Source of the DNA: Falsiroseomonas selenitidurans
GTDB lineage: Bacteria > Pseudomonadota > Alphaproteobacteria > Acetobacterales > Acetobacteraceae
Reading direction: 5' to 3'
Assembly: GCF_012103215.1 (NCBI RefSeq)
Contig: NZ_JAAVNE010000022.1
Location: 1 to 64,000, forward strand
Length of the DNA: 64,000 nucleotides
The notes under the pieces were generated by a model, which searched no databases, was not told the DNA's origin, and worked only from the letters and a program-made list of their open reading frames with translations. Shown piece by piece: positions 25,556 through 35,671 of the stretch (position 1 is its first letter; every line of letters begins with the position of its first letter). The position numbers were made by a program, and so were the translations under genes.

Positions 25556-26443
25556 TCAGCCCGCGTGCAGTGCCTTGACCACCTGGGCCAGCCCGTCCTG
25601 CCAGGCCGGCAGTTCCACGCCGAAGGTCGCTTTCAGCTTGCCGGTGTCAAGCCGGCTGTTGGCCGGGCGCTTCGCCTTGGTGGGGTATTCATGGCTGCCC
25701 ACCGGGTGCACCACCGGGCGCGGCCCGCCGAAGGGGGCGGCGGCGGCGAAGATCGCCTCGGCGAATTCGTGCCAATGGGTGTGGCCGCTGCCGGCGGCGT
25801 GGAACACGCCGCGATAGGATGCCTGCCACCCCGTCTCCCGCACCCGCGCCAGCACGCCGGCGATGGCATCCGCCAGGTCTGGGGCGGAGGTCGGGTTGCC
25901 GTGCTGGTCGTTGACCACGCGCAGCTCCGGCCGCTGGGCGCCGACCGCCAACATGGTGCGGACGAAGTTCCGGCCCACCGGGCTGTAGACCCAGGCGGTG
26001 CGCAGCACGAGGGTCTGCGGACAGGCCGCCAGCGCCGCCCATTCGCCGGCCAGCTTGGTGCGGCCATAGGCGGAGGAGGGGTTCGGCAGCGCCGTCTCGA
26101 CATAGGGCGCGGTGCCCAGCCCGTCATAGACATAGTCGGTGCTGATCTGCACCAGCGGGATCCCGGCCTCCCCGCACAGCCGGCCGAGCAGCGCCGGCCC
26201 CAGCGCATTGGCGCGGAAGGCGGCAGGTTCGTCATCCTCGGCGGCATCCACCGCGGTCCAGGCTGCGGTGTTCACCACCGCGTCCGGCCGCACCGCCGCG
26301 AAGGCGGCCTGCACCGTCTCCGGCTGGTCGAATTCGAAATCGGGCTGGCCGACCAGCACCGCCTCGAACCCCTGTGCCGGCAGGCTGGCCTCCAGCCCGG
26401 TGGCGAGCTGGCCGCCGCGGCCGGTGACGAGGATGCGCCGCAT
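25556..26443 (-). CDS. rfbD: dTDP-4-dehydrorhamnose reductase
   Basis: A 295-residue SDR-type reductase that makes dTDP-L-rhamnose, the last step of the pathway. It has the NAD(P) motif ILVTGRGGQLATGLE at the start, QISTDYVYDG and SAYGRTKLAGE with the active-site Tyr-x-x-x-Lys, matching RmlD. Its ATG overlaps the rfbC stop (TGATG). It is the last gene of the minus-strand kdsA-kdsB-rfbB-rfbA-rfbC-rfbD run, so rhamnose and Kdo donors are probably produced together for the glycan locus. Confidence 0.93.
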   Translation of the reverse strand: MRRILVTGRGGQLATGLEASLPAQGFEAVLVGQPDFEFDQPETVQAAFAAVRPDAVVNTAAWTAVDAAEDDEPAAFRANALGPALLGRLCGEAGIPLVQISTDYVYDGLGTAPYVETALPNPSSAYGRTKLAGEWAALAACPQTLVLRTAWVYSPVGRNFVRTMLAVGAQRPELRVVNDQHGNPTSAPDLADAIAGVLARVRETGWQASYRGVFHAAGSGHTHWHEFAEAIFAAAAPFGGPRPVVHPVGSHEYPTKAKRPANSRLDTGKLKATFGVELPAWQDGLAQVVKALHAG

Positions 26444-27009
26444 CAGACCGCCCCCTTCGGAAACACCGGCGCCACATCCGCCAGCTTCGGCGCGGCGCGG
26501 TCCTTGTCCGACAGCACCGGCCCGCCCGGCGGCAGCGGCCAGTCGATGCCCAGCGCCGGGTCGTTCCACAGGATGCCGCCGTCATGCTCCCGGCTGTATT
26601 CGGCATCGACCTTGTAGAGCACCTCGCAATCCGGCTCGAGCGTCAGGAAGCCATGCGCGAAGCCGCGCGGCACCCAGAGCTGGCGCCAGTTCTCGGCCGA
26701 AAGCTCCACCGCCACATGCCGGCCATAGGTCGGGCTGCCTTCCCGGATATCGACCGCGACATCCAGCACCCGGCCGCGCACCACGCGCACCAGCTTGCCC
26801 TGCGCCGCCGGGGCGCGCTGGAAATGCAGGCCGCGCAGCACGCCCACCTCCCGCGACAGGGAGTGGTTGTCCTGCACGAAGGTCACGTCCAGCCCCTGGG
26901 CGGCGAGCGCGCTGCGCTTCCACACCTCGCTGAAGAAGCCGCGCGCATCGCCGAAGCGCGCCGGCTCGATCAGCAGGACGTCCGGAATGGCTTGCGGCGT
27001 GACCTTCAC
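26443..27009 (-). CDS. rfbC: dTDP-4-dehydrorhamnose 3,5-epimerase
   Basis: A 188-residue RmlC cupin epimerase converting dTDP-4-keto-6-deoxyglucose to the L-sugar. Typical segments are [27 protein letters not shown] (active-site His region) and [10 protein letters not shown]. The start is a GTG that forms a GTGA overlap with the rfbA stop, and its stop overlaps rfbD. Length is normal for the family. Confidence 0.94.
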   Translation of the reverse strand: MKVTPQAIPDVLLIEPARFGDARGFFSEVWKRSALAAQGLDVTFVQDNHSLSREVGVLRGLHFQRAPAAQGKLVRVVRGRVLDVAVDIREGSPTYGRHVAVELSAENWRQLWVPRGFAHGFLTLEPDCEVLYKVDAEYSREHDGGILWNDPALGIDWPLPPGGPVLSDKDRAAPKLADVAPVFPKGAV

Positions 27010-27887
27010 GGCACATGCTCCGCGCAGAGCTGCAGCAGGTAGCGGCCATAGGCAGTCTTCGCCTGGGCCTGGGCCTGGGTGCGCAGCTCCTCCACCGAGA
27101 GGAAGCCGCGGCGATAGCCGATCTCCTCCGGGCAGCCGACCTGCAGGCCCTGGCGTTCCTGCACCGTCTGCACGAAGGTCGCCGCCTGCAGCAGGCTGGC
27201 CGGCGTGCCGGCATCGAGCCAGGCGCAGCCGCGGCCCAGCTGGTCGGCGCGCAGCGAGCCATCCTGCATGTAGAGCAGGTTGAGGTCGGTGATCTCCAGC
27301 TCGCCACGGGCGGAGGGCTGGATCTGCCGGGCCATCCGCGTCACCCGCTTGTCGTAGAAATACAGGCCGATCACCGCCCAGTCGGATTTCGGCCGGACCG
27401 GCTTCTCCTCGATCGAGAGCACCCGGCCGGTCTCGTCGAACTCGGCCACGCCATAGCGTTCCGGGTCCGCGACGCGGTAGCCGAAGATGGTGGAGGTGCC
27501 GGCCTCGGCCAGGTCCGCCGCATGATGCAGCCGGTCCGACAGGCCCTCGCCGTAGATGATGTTGTCGCCCAGCGCCAGCGCGCAGGCCTCGCCGGCGATC
27601 CAGTCCTCGCCGATGTGGAAGGCCTGGGCCAGCCCGTCCGGGGAGGGCTGCTCGGCATAGGTCAGCTTGACGCCGAACTGGCTGCCATCGCCCAGCAGGC
27701 GGCGGAAATTGGGCAGATCCTCCGGCGTCGAGATCAGCATGATGTCGCGGATGCCTGCCAGCATCAGCGTGCCGAGCGGGTAGTAGACCATCGGCTTGTC
27801 ATAGACCGGCAGCAGCTGCTTGGAGGCCGCCCGCGTCATCGGGTGCAGCCGCGTGCCGGATCCCCCGGCCAGGATGATACCCTTCAT
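27006..27887 (-). CDS. rfbA: Glucose-1-phosphate thymidylyltransferase
   Basis: A 293-residue RmlA enzyme forming dTDP-glucose. The nucleotidyltransferase signature [13 protein letters not shown] near the start and [16 protein letters not shown] are clear, with [10 protein letters not shown] and [20 protein letters not shown] following. The ATG at 27887 overlaps the rfbB stop (ATGA) and gives the usual N-terminus; the longer open frame is shadow. It supplies the first committed step for rhamnose. Confidence 0.95.
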   Translation of the reverse strand: MKGIILAGGSGTRLHPMTRAASKQLLPVYDKPMVYYPLGTLMLAGIRDIMLISTPEDLPNFRRLLGDGSQFGVKLTYAEQPSPDGLAQAFHIGEDWIAGEACALALGDNIIYGEGLSDRLHHAADLAEAGTSTIFGYRVADPERYGVAEFDETGRVLSIEEKPVRPKSDWAVIGLYFYDKRVTRMARQIQPSARGELEITDLNLLYMQDGSLRADQLGRGCAWLDAGTPASLLQAATFVQTVQERQGLQVGCPEEIGYRRGFLSVEELRTQAQAQAKTAYGRYLLQLCAEHVP

Positions 27888-28939
27888 GCCTTCACACCCA
27901 GCCTTTGCCCGCCATAGGTCTTGTCCCGGATCGGTCGCCACCAGGCCTCGTTGTCGAGGTACCAGCGGATGGTGTGCTCAAGCCCGGCCTCGAAATCGTA
28001 GCGCGCGGTCCAGCCCAGCTCGGCCTCGGCCTCGGACGGGTCCATGGCGTAGCGGAAATCATGGCCCGGACGGTCGGCGACATAGGTGATGAGGCGTTCG
28101 CGCGGCCCCGCCGGGTCCGGCCGCAGCCGGTCCAGGGTGGCGCAGATGGCGCGCACCACCTGCAGGTTGGTGCGTTCCTGGCGCGGGCCGATGCAGTAGG
28201 TGGCGCCCGGCCGGCCGCGCATCAGCGCCAGCACCAGCGCCTCCGCATGGTCGTCCACATGCAGCCAGTCGCGGATGTTCTCGCCCTTGCCATAGACGGG
28301 CAGGGGGCGGCCTTCCAGCGCGTTCAGCGTCACCAGCGGGATCAGCTTTTCCGGGAATTGCCAGGGGCCGTAATTGTTCGTGGTGTTGGAGACGAAGGCG
28401 GGGAAGCCATAGGTGTGCTCCCAGGCACGCACCAGGTGGTCGGAGCCCGCCTTGGAGGCGCTGTAGGGGCTGCGCGGGTCGTAGGGGGTGCGGGCATCGA
28501 AGGGCGCATCGCCCTCGTGCAGCGAGCCGAACACCTCGTCGGTGGAGACGTGGTGGAAGCGGAAGGCGGCCTTGGCGGCGGCGTCCAGCGTGTTCCAATG
28601 GTGCCGGGCGGCTTCCAGCAGCACCTGGGTGCCGACCACATTGGTGCGGATGAAGGCGGCCGGGCCATCGATGGAACGGTCCACATGGCTCTCGGCCGCC
28701 AGGTGCATCACCCGGTCCGGCCGGTGTGTGGCAAACGCCTCGCGCATCGCCTCGTGGTCGCAGATGTCGGCCTGGATGTGGATGTGCCGCCGGTCCCCGG
28801 CATGCATGCCCAGCGCGGCGGGGCTGGCGGCGTAGGTCATCAGATCGACATTGACCACCACCTCCTCGGTGGTGGTGAGCAGGCGCCGGACCACGGCGGA
28901 ACCGATGAAGCCGAAGCCACCGGTGATGAGGATCGTCAT
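27884..28939 (-). CDS. rfbB: dTDP-glucose 4,6-dehydratase
   Basis: A 351-residue extended [19 protein letters not shown] is the NAD motif, [12 protein letters not shown] and VSTDEVFG (Thr-Asp-Glu) mark the active site, and [13 protein letters not shown] carries Tyr-x-x-x-Lys. The start at 28939 places the Rossmann motif at the N-terminus; an ATG four codons upstream is also in frame. It follows kdsB by 64 bp, the largest gap in this run, so an internal promoter is possible there. Confidence 0.95.
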   Translation of the reverse strand: MTILITGGFGFIGSAVVRRLLTTTEEVVVNVDLMTYAASPAALGMHAGDRRHIHIQADICDHEAMREAFATHRPDRVMHLAAESHVDRSIDGPAAFIRTNVVGTQVLLEAARHHWNTLDAAAKAAFRFHHVSTDEVFGSLHEGDAPFDARTPYDPRSPYSASKAGSDHLVRAWEHTYGFPAFVSNTTNNYGPWQFPEKLIPLVTLNALEGRPLPVYGKGENIRDWLHVDDHAEALVLALMRGRPGATYCIGPRQERTNLQVVRAICATLDRLRPDPAGPRERLITYVADRPGHDFRYAMDPSEAEAELGWTARYDFEAGLEHTIRWYLDNEAWWRPIRDKTYGGQRLGVKA

Positions 28940-29003
28940 GGGCAGCAACACCTAAAGGCAAGGATTGTGCAGCGCAATGGCGGGCCTGCCACCGGCGGGT
29001 GAC

Positions 29004-29750
29004 TCAAGGCCGGGCCTGGCCGCGGGCGGCGAGGATTCGCCGCGCCCGTTCCAGATCCGCCGGGGTGTCGACGCCCAGCGGCACGTCGTCCACCGCCACC
29101 GCGTCGATCCGCATCCCGGCCTCCAGCGCCCGCAGCTGCTCCAGCTTTTCCCGCAGTTCGAGCGGCGAGGGCGGCAGCCGCACGAAGCGGTCCAGCGCGG
29201 CACGGCGCCAGGCATAGAGCCCGATATGGTGCCACAGCGGCCCCTCGCCCCAGGGCGCCGTGGTGCGGGTGAAATACAGGCAGCGGAAGTGGCCGGGCCG
29301 GATCTCGGTGCCCACCATCTTCACCACGGAGGAGGCATGGCGCTCCTCCTCCTCCACGATCGGCGCGACCAGCGTGCCGAGCGCGACCTCCGCCTCGTCC
29401 ATCGTGCCGAAGACGGCGCGGATGGCGTGCGGCGCGATGGAGGGCAGGTCGCCCTGCACGTTCACCACCACGTCGCAGGTGCCGTCCGGGTCCACGGCGC
29501 CGATCGCCTCATGGATGCGGTCGGAGCCGGAGGGATGGTCGGCGCGCGTCATCACCGCGCGGCCGCCGGCGGCGCGCACCACCTCGGCCACCTCCGCCGT
29601 GTCGGTGGCGATCACCACCTCGCCGATATCGGCCTCCCGCGCCCGGTCCAGCACATGCAGGATCATCGGCCGGCCGAGGATGTCGGCCAGCGGCTTGCCG
29701 GGCAGGCGGCTGGCCTGCATCCGGGCCGGGATCAGCACCAGCGGACGCAT
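29004..29750 (-). CDS. kdsB: CMP-Kdo synthetase (3-deoxy-manno-octulosonate cytidylyltransferase)
   Basis: A 248-residue cytidylyltransferase that activates Kdo. [19 protein letters not shown] is the nucleotide-binding signature, and [13 protein letters not shown] and [11 protein letters not shown] are family segments. It begins 2 bp after kdsA. Its product CMP-Kdo is used for lipid A-core assembly and possibly for the GT29 enzyme at 36864-38069. Note that the family commonly has QGDEP here, while this protein reads QGDLP. Confidence 0.92.
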   Translation of the reverse strand: MRPLVLIPARMQASRLPGKPLADILGRPMILHVLDRAREADIGEVVIATDTAEVAEVVRAAGGRAVMTRADHPSGSDRIHEAIGAVDPDGTCDVVVNVQGDLPSIAPHAIRAVFGTMDEAEVALGTLVAPIVEEEERHASSVVKMVGTEIRPGHFRCLYFTRTTAPWGEGPLWHHIGLYAWRRAALDRFVRLPPSPLELREKLEQLRALEAGMRIDAVAVDDVPLGVDTPADLERARRILAARGQARP

Positions 29751-29752
29751 GA

Positions 29753-30586
29753 TCAGGCGAAGCCCTTCACCAGCGCGTCGATCTGCTGCAGCCGGCCGAT
29801 CAGCGCCTCGAACTGGTCGAGCGGCACCATGTTGGGGCCATCGGAGGGCGCATTGTCCGGATCCTCATGCGTCTCGATGAACACCGCGGCGACGCCGACC
29901 GCCACCGCGGCGCGGGCCAGGGTCTCGACGAATTCCCGCTGGCCGCCGGAGGAGGTGCCCATGCCGCCGGGCTGCTGCACCGAATGGGTGGCGTCGAACA
30001 CCACCGGCAGGCCGGTGTCGCGCGCCATGATCGGCAGGGACCGCATGTCCGAGACCAGGGTGTTGTAGCCGAAGGAGGCGCCGCGCTCGGTCAGCAGCAC
30101 GTTGGGGTTGCCGGCGCCGGTCAGCTTGGCGGCGACATTCTTCATGTCCCACGGCGCCAGGAACTGGCCCTTCTTGACGTTGATGACCCGGCCGGTGGCG
30201 GCGGCGGCCAGCAGCAGGTCGGTCTGCCGGCACAGGAAGGCGGGGATCTGCAGCACGTCCACCGCTTCCGCCACCGGGGCGCATTGCGCGGCATCGTGCA
30301 CGTCGGTCAGCACCGACAGGCCCAGCGTTTCGCGGATCTCGGCGAAGACCTCCAGGCCCTTCGCCATGCCGATGCCGCGCGCCGCCTTGGCGGAGGTGCG
30401 GTTCGCCTTGTCGTAGGAGGTCTTGTAGATGAGTCCGATGCCAAGCCGGCCGCAGATCTCCTTCAAGGCTGTGGCGGTTTCCAGCGCATGGGCCCGGCTT
30501 TCCATCTGGCAGGGGCCGGCGATGAGCGACAGGGGCAGGTGGTTGCCGACAGCGACGGGGCCGATCCGAACGGTGGTGCGGGACAT
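29753..30586 (-). CDS. kdsA: Kdo-8-phosphate synthase
   Basis: A 277-residue TIM-barrel aldolase that joins PEP and arabinose-5-phosphate. [22 protein letters not shown] and FLCRQTDLL are KdsA signatures, with the [18 protein letters not shown] segment and [11 protein letters not shown] near the C-terminus. The ATG at 30586 gives the normal start; the longer open frame adds an Arg/Pro-rich stretch unlike the family. It is the first gene of the minus-strand sugar-nucleotide run, divergent from the galectin-like glycosyltransferase gene. Confidence 0.94.
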   Translation of the reverse strand: MSRTTVRIGPVAVGNHLPLSLIAGPCQMESRAHALETATALKEICGRLGIGLIYKTSYDKANRTSAKAARGIGMAKGLEVFAEIRETLGLSVLTDVHDAAQCAPVAEAVDVLQIPAFLCRQTDLLLAAAATGRVINVKKGQFLAPWDMKNVAAKLTGAGNPNVLLTERGASFGYNTLVSDMRSLPIMARDTGLPVVFDATHSVQQPGGMGTSSGGQREFVETLARAAVAVGVAAVFIETHEDPDNAPSDGPNMVPLDQFEALIGRLQQIDALVKGFA

Positions 30587-30792
30587 GGCGCGGAAATCCT
30601 CGACCGGGAGAGCGGTGTCTAGCTTGCAACGGAAGAAACGCCAATGCTGGCGCGGGCCAGGGCGGGGCATGTGCCGCGTTGCGGTGCAGCACAACCTCGG
30701 TTAACCTATAACGTAAGGTATTAGAGGCGGCCACGGGGCTCTTGCACGTGACGGTGCTTCGGATATCTTGGCATTCCGGCTGGAGATTTCGC

Positions 30793-33240
30793 GTGCTTAA
30801 GGAAAAGCCCGTCGCCGCAGCCGCGCCCGGCATCGCCCACCACGCTGTACAGTTGGATATCGGGGCCGGATGGGTCCTGCGCTTTTCGCCGCGTGCGCTG
30901 AGCGTCGGGCAGAATTTGAATATCATCCGCGGTGACGACACGCTGCTGCACGCGATCTATCGTGCGGCCATTGGAACCTTGGTCATCAACGACCGGATCA
31001 ATGGCCGCTGGAATCCCGAGGTGAGGCTTCCCGTCGTGGTGCCGCCCGGAGACGATCTGCTTGTGGTCCTCCAGGTGACGGAGGATGGTCTGCGCGTGAC
31101 GCTGCCGGGCCGGGAGCCATTGGGGGTGCCGGGCCGCTTTCGCCTGGCCGGCTCGGCCGAGATGCTGGTGCCCAACGGCATCCTGGTGACCGAGGGGACG
31201 ACGATCACCGAGCCGCCGGCGGAGCCCGCCGTGGCTGTCCCGACGGTAGAGCCGGCCGTGGCTGCCCCGCCGGCAGAGCCGGCCGTGGCCGCCCCGCCGG
31301 CCGCGCCGGCCGTTGCTGCCCCGCCGGCTGCGCCGGCCGTGGCTGCCCCACCCGTCGTGCCAGCCGTGGCCGCCCCACCCGTCGTGCCAGCCGTGGCCGC
31401 CCCGCCGGCGGAGCCGGCCGTGACTGCCCCGCCGGCGGAGCCGGTTGCGCTGGCCCCGCCGCCGCCGCCGCCACCGCCGCCACCGGAGCCGGTTCGGACC
31501 GAAGGCGTGGTGGACGACTACGGCTACAGCGAGGCGCTCGACGCGCTGTTCTTCATCGGCTGGATGCGGAGCAGCCTGCCGGCGGACCATTCGGGCCATA
31601 TCCCGGCGACCATCCAGTTCGAAGGCCGGGCGATCGAGGGCGAGGCCCTGCTGCTGCAGTATGACCGGCCGGATGTGCGGGATTTCGGCCATGGCTTCGT
31701 CCTGGCGTTGCTGTTCCCGGGCGCGCCGGCGGGGCAGCTGCCGCTCACCGACATCGTGCTGCGCATCGATCCGCGCCGAAGCTGGGTGATCGGCTGCTCG
31801 CCTGGCACCACCAGGCGCGACGGCCCCGGCATTCTGCGCCTGGCCCGTGATGCGGTGCGCCATGCCGGTGCCGGCGGTGCCGGCGCCGTGCGCGCCACGC
31901 TCGACCGGCCGATGAACCCGGACCAGGACACGCTGAACAGCGCCGGCCTGCCGGTGCATCTGGAGATGGACGAGGTGGTGCAGACCGGCACCGGCTGCGC
32001 CATGCTGATGGGCTGGTGCGTCGATCCGCTGGGGCTGATCGCCTCCACCCATCTGCGCTGCGGGCCGCATTTCTCGCCGCCACTCGAGACCTCGCGCGTT
32101 CGGGTGCGGCGCAACGACATCCACGACACCTTCGGCCCCCGCTACGGCACCGATGAGCGCCAGGCCGGCTTCGTCGCCTGGGGCGACACCGGGGCGGTGC
32201 GGGACGACAAGCTGTTCCTCGAGATCCGCCTGACCAATGGCCGGATCCTTTCCAAACCGCTGCCGCGGCCGATGCGCAGCGGCGTCGCCGCGATGCGGCG
32301 CATCCTGACCTCCGCCGCCCTGCCGGGCCATGAGCTGGACCGGATGTTCGACACCATCTTCGGCAAGCCGCTGCTGCAGCTGAATCGGGCGCGGCTGGAT
32401 AGGCCGATGGCGGTGCAGGAGGAGGTGTTCGGCCAGCTGCCGGAGAAGCCGCGGGTCAGCCTCGTGATCCCGCTCTACAAGCGGCTCGACTTCATGCGCT
32501 ACCAGCTGGCGATGTTCTCCCGCGAGGGGCTGCCGGCGGATGAGGTGGTCTATGTGCTGGACGACCCGGATCAGCGGGAGACGCTGCTGCGCATGGCGCA
32601 TGCGGTCCATGCCAGCTTCGGCATGCCGTTCCGCGTGCTGCTGCCGGAGGAGAATCGTGGCTTCGGGCCGGCCAGCAATCTCGGCCTGCAGCAGGCACGC
32701 GGCACCTATGTGCTGTTCCTGAACTCGGATGTCTTCCCGGAACGCGGCGACTGGCTGGACCGGCTGGTGATGCGCCTTGAAGCCGACCCCAGGCTCGGGA
32801 CGGTCGGGCCGCTGCTGCTGTTCGCCGATGGCAGCATCCAGCATGCCGGCATGGCCTTCGAGAAGCTGCGCCAGTTCTCCGGCTGGCTGTTCCCCATTCA
32901 TCCCGGCAAAGGTCGCTTCCCGCGGGAGGAGGGGCCGGAACTGGCGAAGGCGCCGGCCATCACCGGCGCCGCGATGCTGATGCGCCGCGACCTGGCGCTG
33001 GAACTCGGCGGCTTCGACCCGGATTATGTGATCGGCGATTTCGAGGATGCGGATCTGTGCCTTCGCCTGGCCGCCCGCGGCCTGGCCTGCGCCACCGACA
33101 TGACCGTGCGCGCCTGGCACCTGGAGCGGCAGTCGCAGAACGATCCAACCGACAATTGGCGCACCAACCTGACCCTGCTGAATGCCTGGAGCTTCAACCG
33201 GCGCCGGCACCTGACACGGCACCTGGCGGTGGAGAGCTGA
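30793..33240 (+). CDS. GT2 glycosyltransferase with N-terminal galectin-like domain and repeat linker
   Basis: An 815-residue protein. Residues 17-127 look like a galectin carbohydrate-binding domain: LSVGQNLNIIRG, then H53-x-I-x-R57, N66, and W73-N-P-E76-V-R78, with the 7-residue Asn-to-Trp spacing of animal galectins; the usual Asn between His and Arg is replaced by Ile. A Pro/Ala/Val linker (about 140-236) leads to unassigned beta-rich regions, including GWCVDPLGLI, then a GT2 domain from about residue 552 (PRVSLVIPLYKRLDF; FLNSDVFP). It probably extends a surface polysaccharide. The GTG at 30793 has GGAG 8 bp upstream; a TTG or GTG at 30742-30750 would also be open. It is divergent from kdsA. 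Confidence 0.82.
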   Translation: MLKEKPVAAAAPGIAHHAVQLDIGAGWVLRFSPRALSVGQNLNIIRGDDTLLHAIYRAAIGTLVINDRINGRWNPEVRLPVVVPPGDDLLVVLQVTEDGLRVTLPGREPLGVPGRFRLAGSAEMLVPNGILVTEGTTITEPPAEPAVAVPTVEPAVAAPPAEPAVAAPPAAPAVAAPPAAPAVAAPPVVPAVAAPPVVPAVAAPPAEPAVTAPPAEPVALAPPPPPPPPPPEPVRTEGVVDDYGYSEALDALFFIGWMRSSLPADHSGHIPATIQFEGRAIEGEALLLQYDRPDVRDFGHGFVLALLFPGAPAGQLPLTDIVLRIDPRRSWVIGCSPGTTRRDGPGILRLARDAVRHAGAGGAGAVRATLDRPMNPDQDTLNSAGLPVHLEMDEVVQTGTGCAMLMGWCVDPLGLIASTHLRCGPHFSPPLETSRVRVRRNDIHDTFGPRYGTDERQAGFVAWGDTGAVRDDKLFLEIRLTNGRILSKPLPRPMRSGVAAMRRILTSAALPGHELDRMFDTIFGKPLLQLNRARLDRPMAVQEEVFGQLPEKPRVSLVIPLYKRLDFMRYQLAMFSREGLPADEVVYVLDDPDQRETLLRMAHAVHASFGMPFRVLLPEENRGFGPASNLGLQQARGTYVLFLNSDVFPERGDWLDRLVMRLEADPRLGTVGPLLLFADGSIQHAGMAFEKLRQFSGWLFPIHPGKGRFPREEGPELAKAPAITGAAMLMRRDLALELGGFDPDYVIGDFEDADLCLRLAARGLACATDMTVRAWHLERQSQNDPTDNWRTNLTLLNAWSFNRRRHLTRHLAVES
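31211..31494 (+). repeat. In-frame 30-bp-type repeats encoding a Pro/Ala/Val linker
   Basis: About eight imperfect units with a 30-bp period encode variations of PPAEPAVAAP, ending in a run of ten or so prolines near 31456-31485. All units keep the frame and their lengths are multiples of three. The tract separates the galectin-like domain from the rest of the glycosyltransferase and is likely a flexible or extended spacer. Copy number could vary between strains by slippage. Confidence 0.85.
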
Positions 33241-33243
33241 AGG

Positions 33244-34569
33244 ATGCGGAGCAGCAGGAATTCCGGGCGCGGCGCCAGCGGCGCGACGGGCCCCGCGGCC
33301 GGCGCGACGCCGCTGCGCGTGCTCATCGTCTCCCACATGCACCCGCGGGTGTCGCGTGGCGGGGCGGAGATCGCCGCCTACCAGATGTACACCGCGCTGC
33401 GGGAGATGCCGGGCATCACCGCCTGGTTCTGCGGCGGTGCCTCGGCCTCCATGCAGCCGCCGCTCGGCACGCATGTTTTCCAGCCCTTCGGGCCGGACGA
33501 GTTCGTCATCGGCAATCCCGGCTACGACCACTGGAACCACAGCGCCAACAATCCGCGCTTTGCCGATGAATTCCGCGATTTGGTGGCGGAGTTGAAGCCG
33601 GATGTGGTGCATTTCCACCATTTCGCGAATCTGGGGATGGAGGCGCTGCTGCAGGTGAAGCAGGCGGCGCCTGAGGCACGCATCGTGCTGACGCTGCACG
33701 AGTACCTGGCGATTTGTCACCATTTCGGCCAGATGGTGAAGCGCCCGGGAATGGAGCTGTGCGAGGCTGCTTCGCCGCATGATTGTGCGCGGTGCTTTCC
33801 GGAGAAGTCGGACAACGACTTCTTCATGCGCAAGCTCTACATCCAGCGCTTCATGAAGCTGGCCGATCATTTCATCTCGCCCAGCCGCTTCCTCGCCGAT
33901 CGCTACATCGCCTGGGGGCTGGAGGCGGACCGGGTGAGCGTGATCGAGAACGGCCAGCCCACCCTTCCCGGCGAGGACCAGCCGATGCCGGATCCGGCGA
34001 CGCTCATCGTCGGGTTCTTCGGCCAGTTGTCGACGCTGAAGGGGGTGGGTCTGCTGATGGATGCGGCGGACGACCTGCGCAGGCGGCCGCCGAAGCGCGG
34101 CCGGCTGCGGCTTGAGATCTCGGGCGATGCCTCGAACCAGCCGCCCGTGCTGCGGGAGGAGATCGAGCGACGCTTGGCCGCGGCGCGCGGCGTGGTGACG
34201 GTGCGCGGGCCCTATGACCACAAGCGGGTGAAGTCGCTGATGCAGGCCTGCCACGCGGTGCTGGTGCCCAGCATCTGGTGGGAGAATTCGCCGATGGTGA
34301 TCCAGGAGGCGTTCGGGGCGCGCCGGCCGGTGATCTGTTCCGACATCGGCGGCATGGCGGAGAAGGTGCGCCATGGCGTGGACGGCTTCCACTTCCGCGC
34401 CCGCAGCGCCACCTCGCTGAGCGACCTGCTGCGCCGCCTGGCGGATAATCCGCAGGAAGTGCTGGACCTGCAGGCGACGCTGGCGCGGCCGCCGAGCGTG
34501 GCGGAGACGGTGGGCGAGGTGCGCGGGCTTTACGCCCGGCTTCGTGTGGCGGCGCCGGCCCTCGCCTGA
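33244..34569 (+). CDS. GT4-family glycosyltransferase
   Basis: A 441-residue GT-B enzyme. After a basic, Gly-rich N-terminal 22 residues, RVLIVSHMHPRVSRGGAE is the acceptor-side start; DVVHFHHFANLG and VLTLHEYLAICHH follow; the donor-side lobe has VGFFGQLSTLKGVGLLMDA and the signature ENSPMVIQEAFGARRPVICSD. A Cys cluster (C...C..C) near residues 172-184 is a feature of some GT4 enzymes. It starts 3 bp after the GT2 gene, so they are likely co-transcribed. The sugar is unknown; rhamnose is possible because its synthesis is encoded next door. Confidence 0.88.
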   Translation: MRSSRNSGRGASGATGPAAGATPLRVLIVSHMHPRVSRGGAEIAAYQMYTALREMPGITAWFCGGASASMQPPLGTHVFQPFGPDEFVIGNPGYDHWNHSANNPRFADEFRDLVAELKPDVVHFHHFANLGMEALLQVKQAAPEARIVLTLHEYLAICHHFGQMVKRPGMELCEAASPHDCARCFPEKSDNDFFMRKLYIQRFMKLADHFISPSRFLADRYIAWGLEADRVSVIENGQPTLPGEDQPMPDPATLIVGFFGQLSTLKGVGLLMDAADDLRRRPPKRGRLRLEISGDASNQPPVLREEIERRLAAARGVVTVRGPYDHKRVKSLMQACHAVLVPSIWWENSPMVIQEAFGARRPVICSDIGGMAEKVRHGVDGFHFRARSATSLSDLLRRLADNPQEVLDLQATLARPPSVAETVGEVRGLYARLRVAAPALA

Positions 34570-34667
34570 CCAATCCGCGCCGGCCGTCGCTTCCAGGATT
34601 GACAGCCAGGGTCCGCGGTTGCGAACAGCACGCCGCTTGGATGTTGTTGCAGGGCAAGGATCGAGAC

Positions 34668-35624
34668 ATGCCGGAGACGGATGGTAACGCCAGGTCGGTC
34701 ATGCTGGTGAACGACACACGGCCCGACCGGCATTACGGGTGCCAGGCGGTGGTGGAAGGGCTGCTGGTGTTCCTCGCCCGGGCCGGTCTGCGCATCCCGT
34801 CCTTTCACCCGGTCGGGAAGCCCTGGACGGCCGACCCCACGTTCCACGAGCGGATCGCGCAGGTTTCCGCCGTTGTCGTGAACGGCGAGGGCTCCATTCA
34901 CCACAGCAACGCCCGGGCGCAGGCGCTGGCGCAGATCGGGTCATTGTGTCGGCAGACCCTGCGCGTTCCCTCTATCCTGCTGAACGCAACCCTGGAAGCG
35001 AATGACGCGCGGGTCTACACTCATTTGGCGCAGTATGACCTCGTGCAGGTGCGCGATCGGCAGAGCTTTGCTGAGCTGGCGGCCTTCGGCTTGGCCAAGC
35101 CACTTTACTGTCCTGATTTCTCAATGTACCACGATTTTGCATCGGCGCGCACTGTGCCGCCATCTGAACCGCCTGCACGAATTGGCGTAACCGATTCGAT
35201 CCTGCCCAAGGTCTCGGCGCAGTTGCAGACGATGAAAACGGACAAGGGCTTCGTTGCGTGTGACATCCGCATCCCGCCGAACCAGCCGACCACGATCTAC
35301 GACTACGCGGCGCGCATGGCAGGTCTGGATCTGCTGGTCACCGGCCGCTACCACGCAGTGTGCTTCGCCATCAACACAGGCACACCCTTCGTCGCCATAG
35401 AATCCAATACCAAGAAGATTTCCAATCTGCTGCAGGACGTCTTTGGTGACACGCGCCGGGTCATCCAGCCCGAGGCTGTATCTGGACTTCGAGTGGAGGA
35501 GTACGCGGGATGGTCTGCGAAGGAAGCTGACGATCTTGCGCGCTTTGCGCAGGAACGGCCGAAGCACTACGCTGCCCTCGCGCAGGCGGTCGCCGAGACG
35601 GCCCGCCGGGCCAAAGCCGCCTGA
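34668..35624 (+). CDS. Polysaccharide pyruvyl transferase-like protein
   Basis: A 318-residue protein of the polysaccharide pyruvyl transferase family. It opens with SVMLVNDTRPDRHYGCQAV; VVVNGEGSIHHSNARAQAL and the C-terminal LLVTGRYHAVCFAINTGTPFVAIESNTKKISNLL (Arg-x-His region) are characteristic. These GT-B enzymes add ketal pyruvate to sugars, or act as glycosyltransferases in related families. The ATG at 34668 follows AAGGATCGAGAC; in-frame ATGs upstream at 34641 and 34599 look less likely. It precedes a related broken gene by 47 bp. Confidence 0.82.
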   Translation: MPETDGNARSVMLVNDTRPDRHYGCQAVVEGLLVFLARAGLRIPSFHPVGKPWTADPTFHERIAQVSAVVVNGEGSIHHSNARAQALAQIGSLCRQTLRVPSILLNATLEANDARVYTHLAQYDLVQVRDRQSFAELAAFGLAKPLYCPDFSMYHDFASARTVPPSEPPARIGVTDSILPKVSAQLQTMKTDKGFVACDIRIPPNQPTTIYDYAARMAGLDLLVTGRYHAVCFAINTGTPFVAIESNTKKISNLLQDVFGDTRRVIQPEAVSGLRVEEYAGWSAKEADDLARFAQERPKHYAALAQAVAETARRAKAA

Positions 35625-35671
35625 GCCTCGGGACCGGCACCACCTTCCGCAACCCTTCTCCTGGTGAGAGC

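Noticed and set aside
31211..31494. CRISPR or minisatellite of non-coding DNA
   Set aside because: All units keep the reading frame of the glycosyltransferase and encode a Pro/Ala/Val linker.
30721..34392. A 1223-residue open frame on the minus strand
   Set aside because: It is the antisense shadow of two well-supported glycosyltransferase genes; high GC removes stops and the translation is His/Arg/Gln-rich with no motif.
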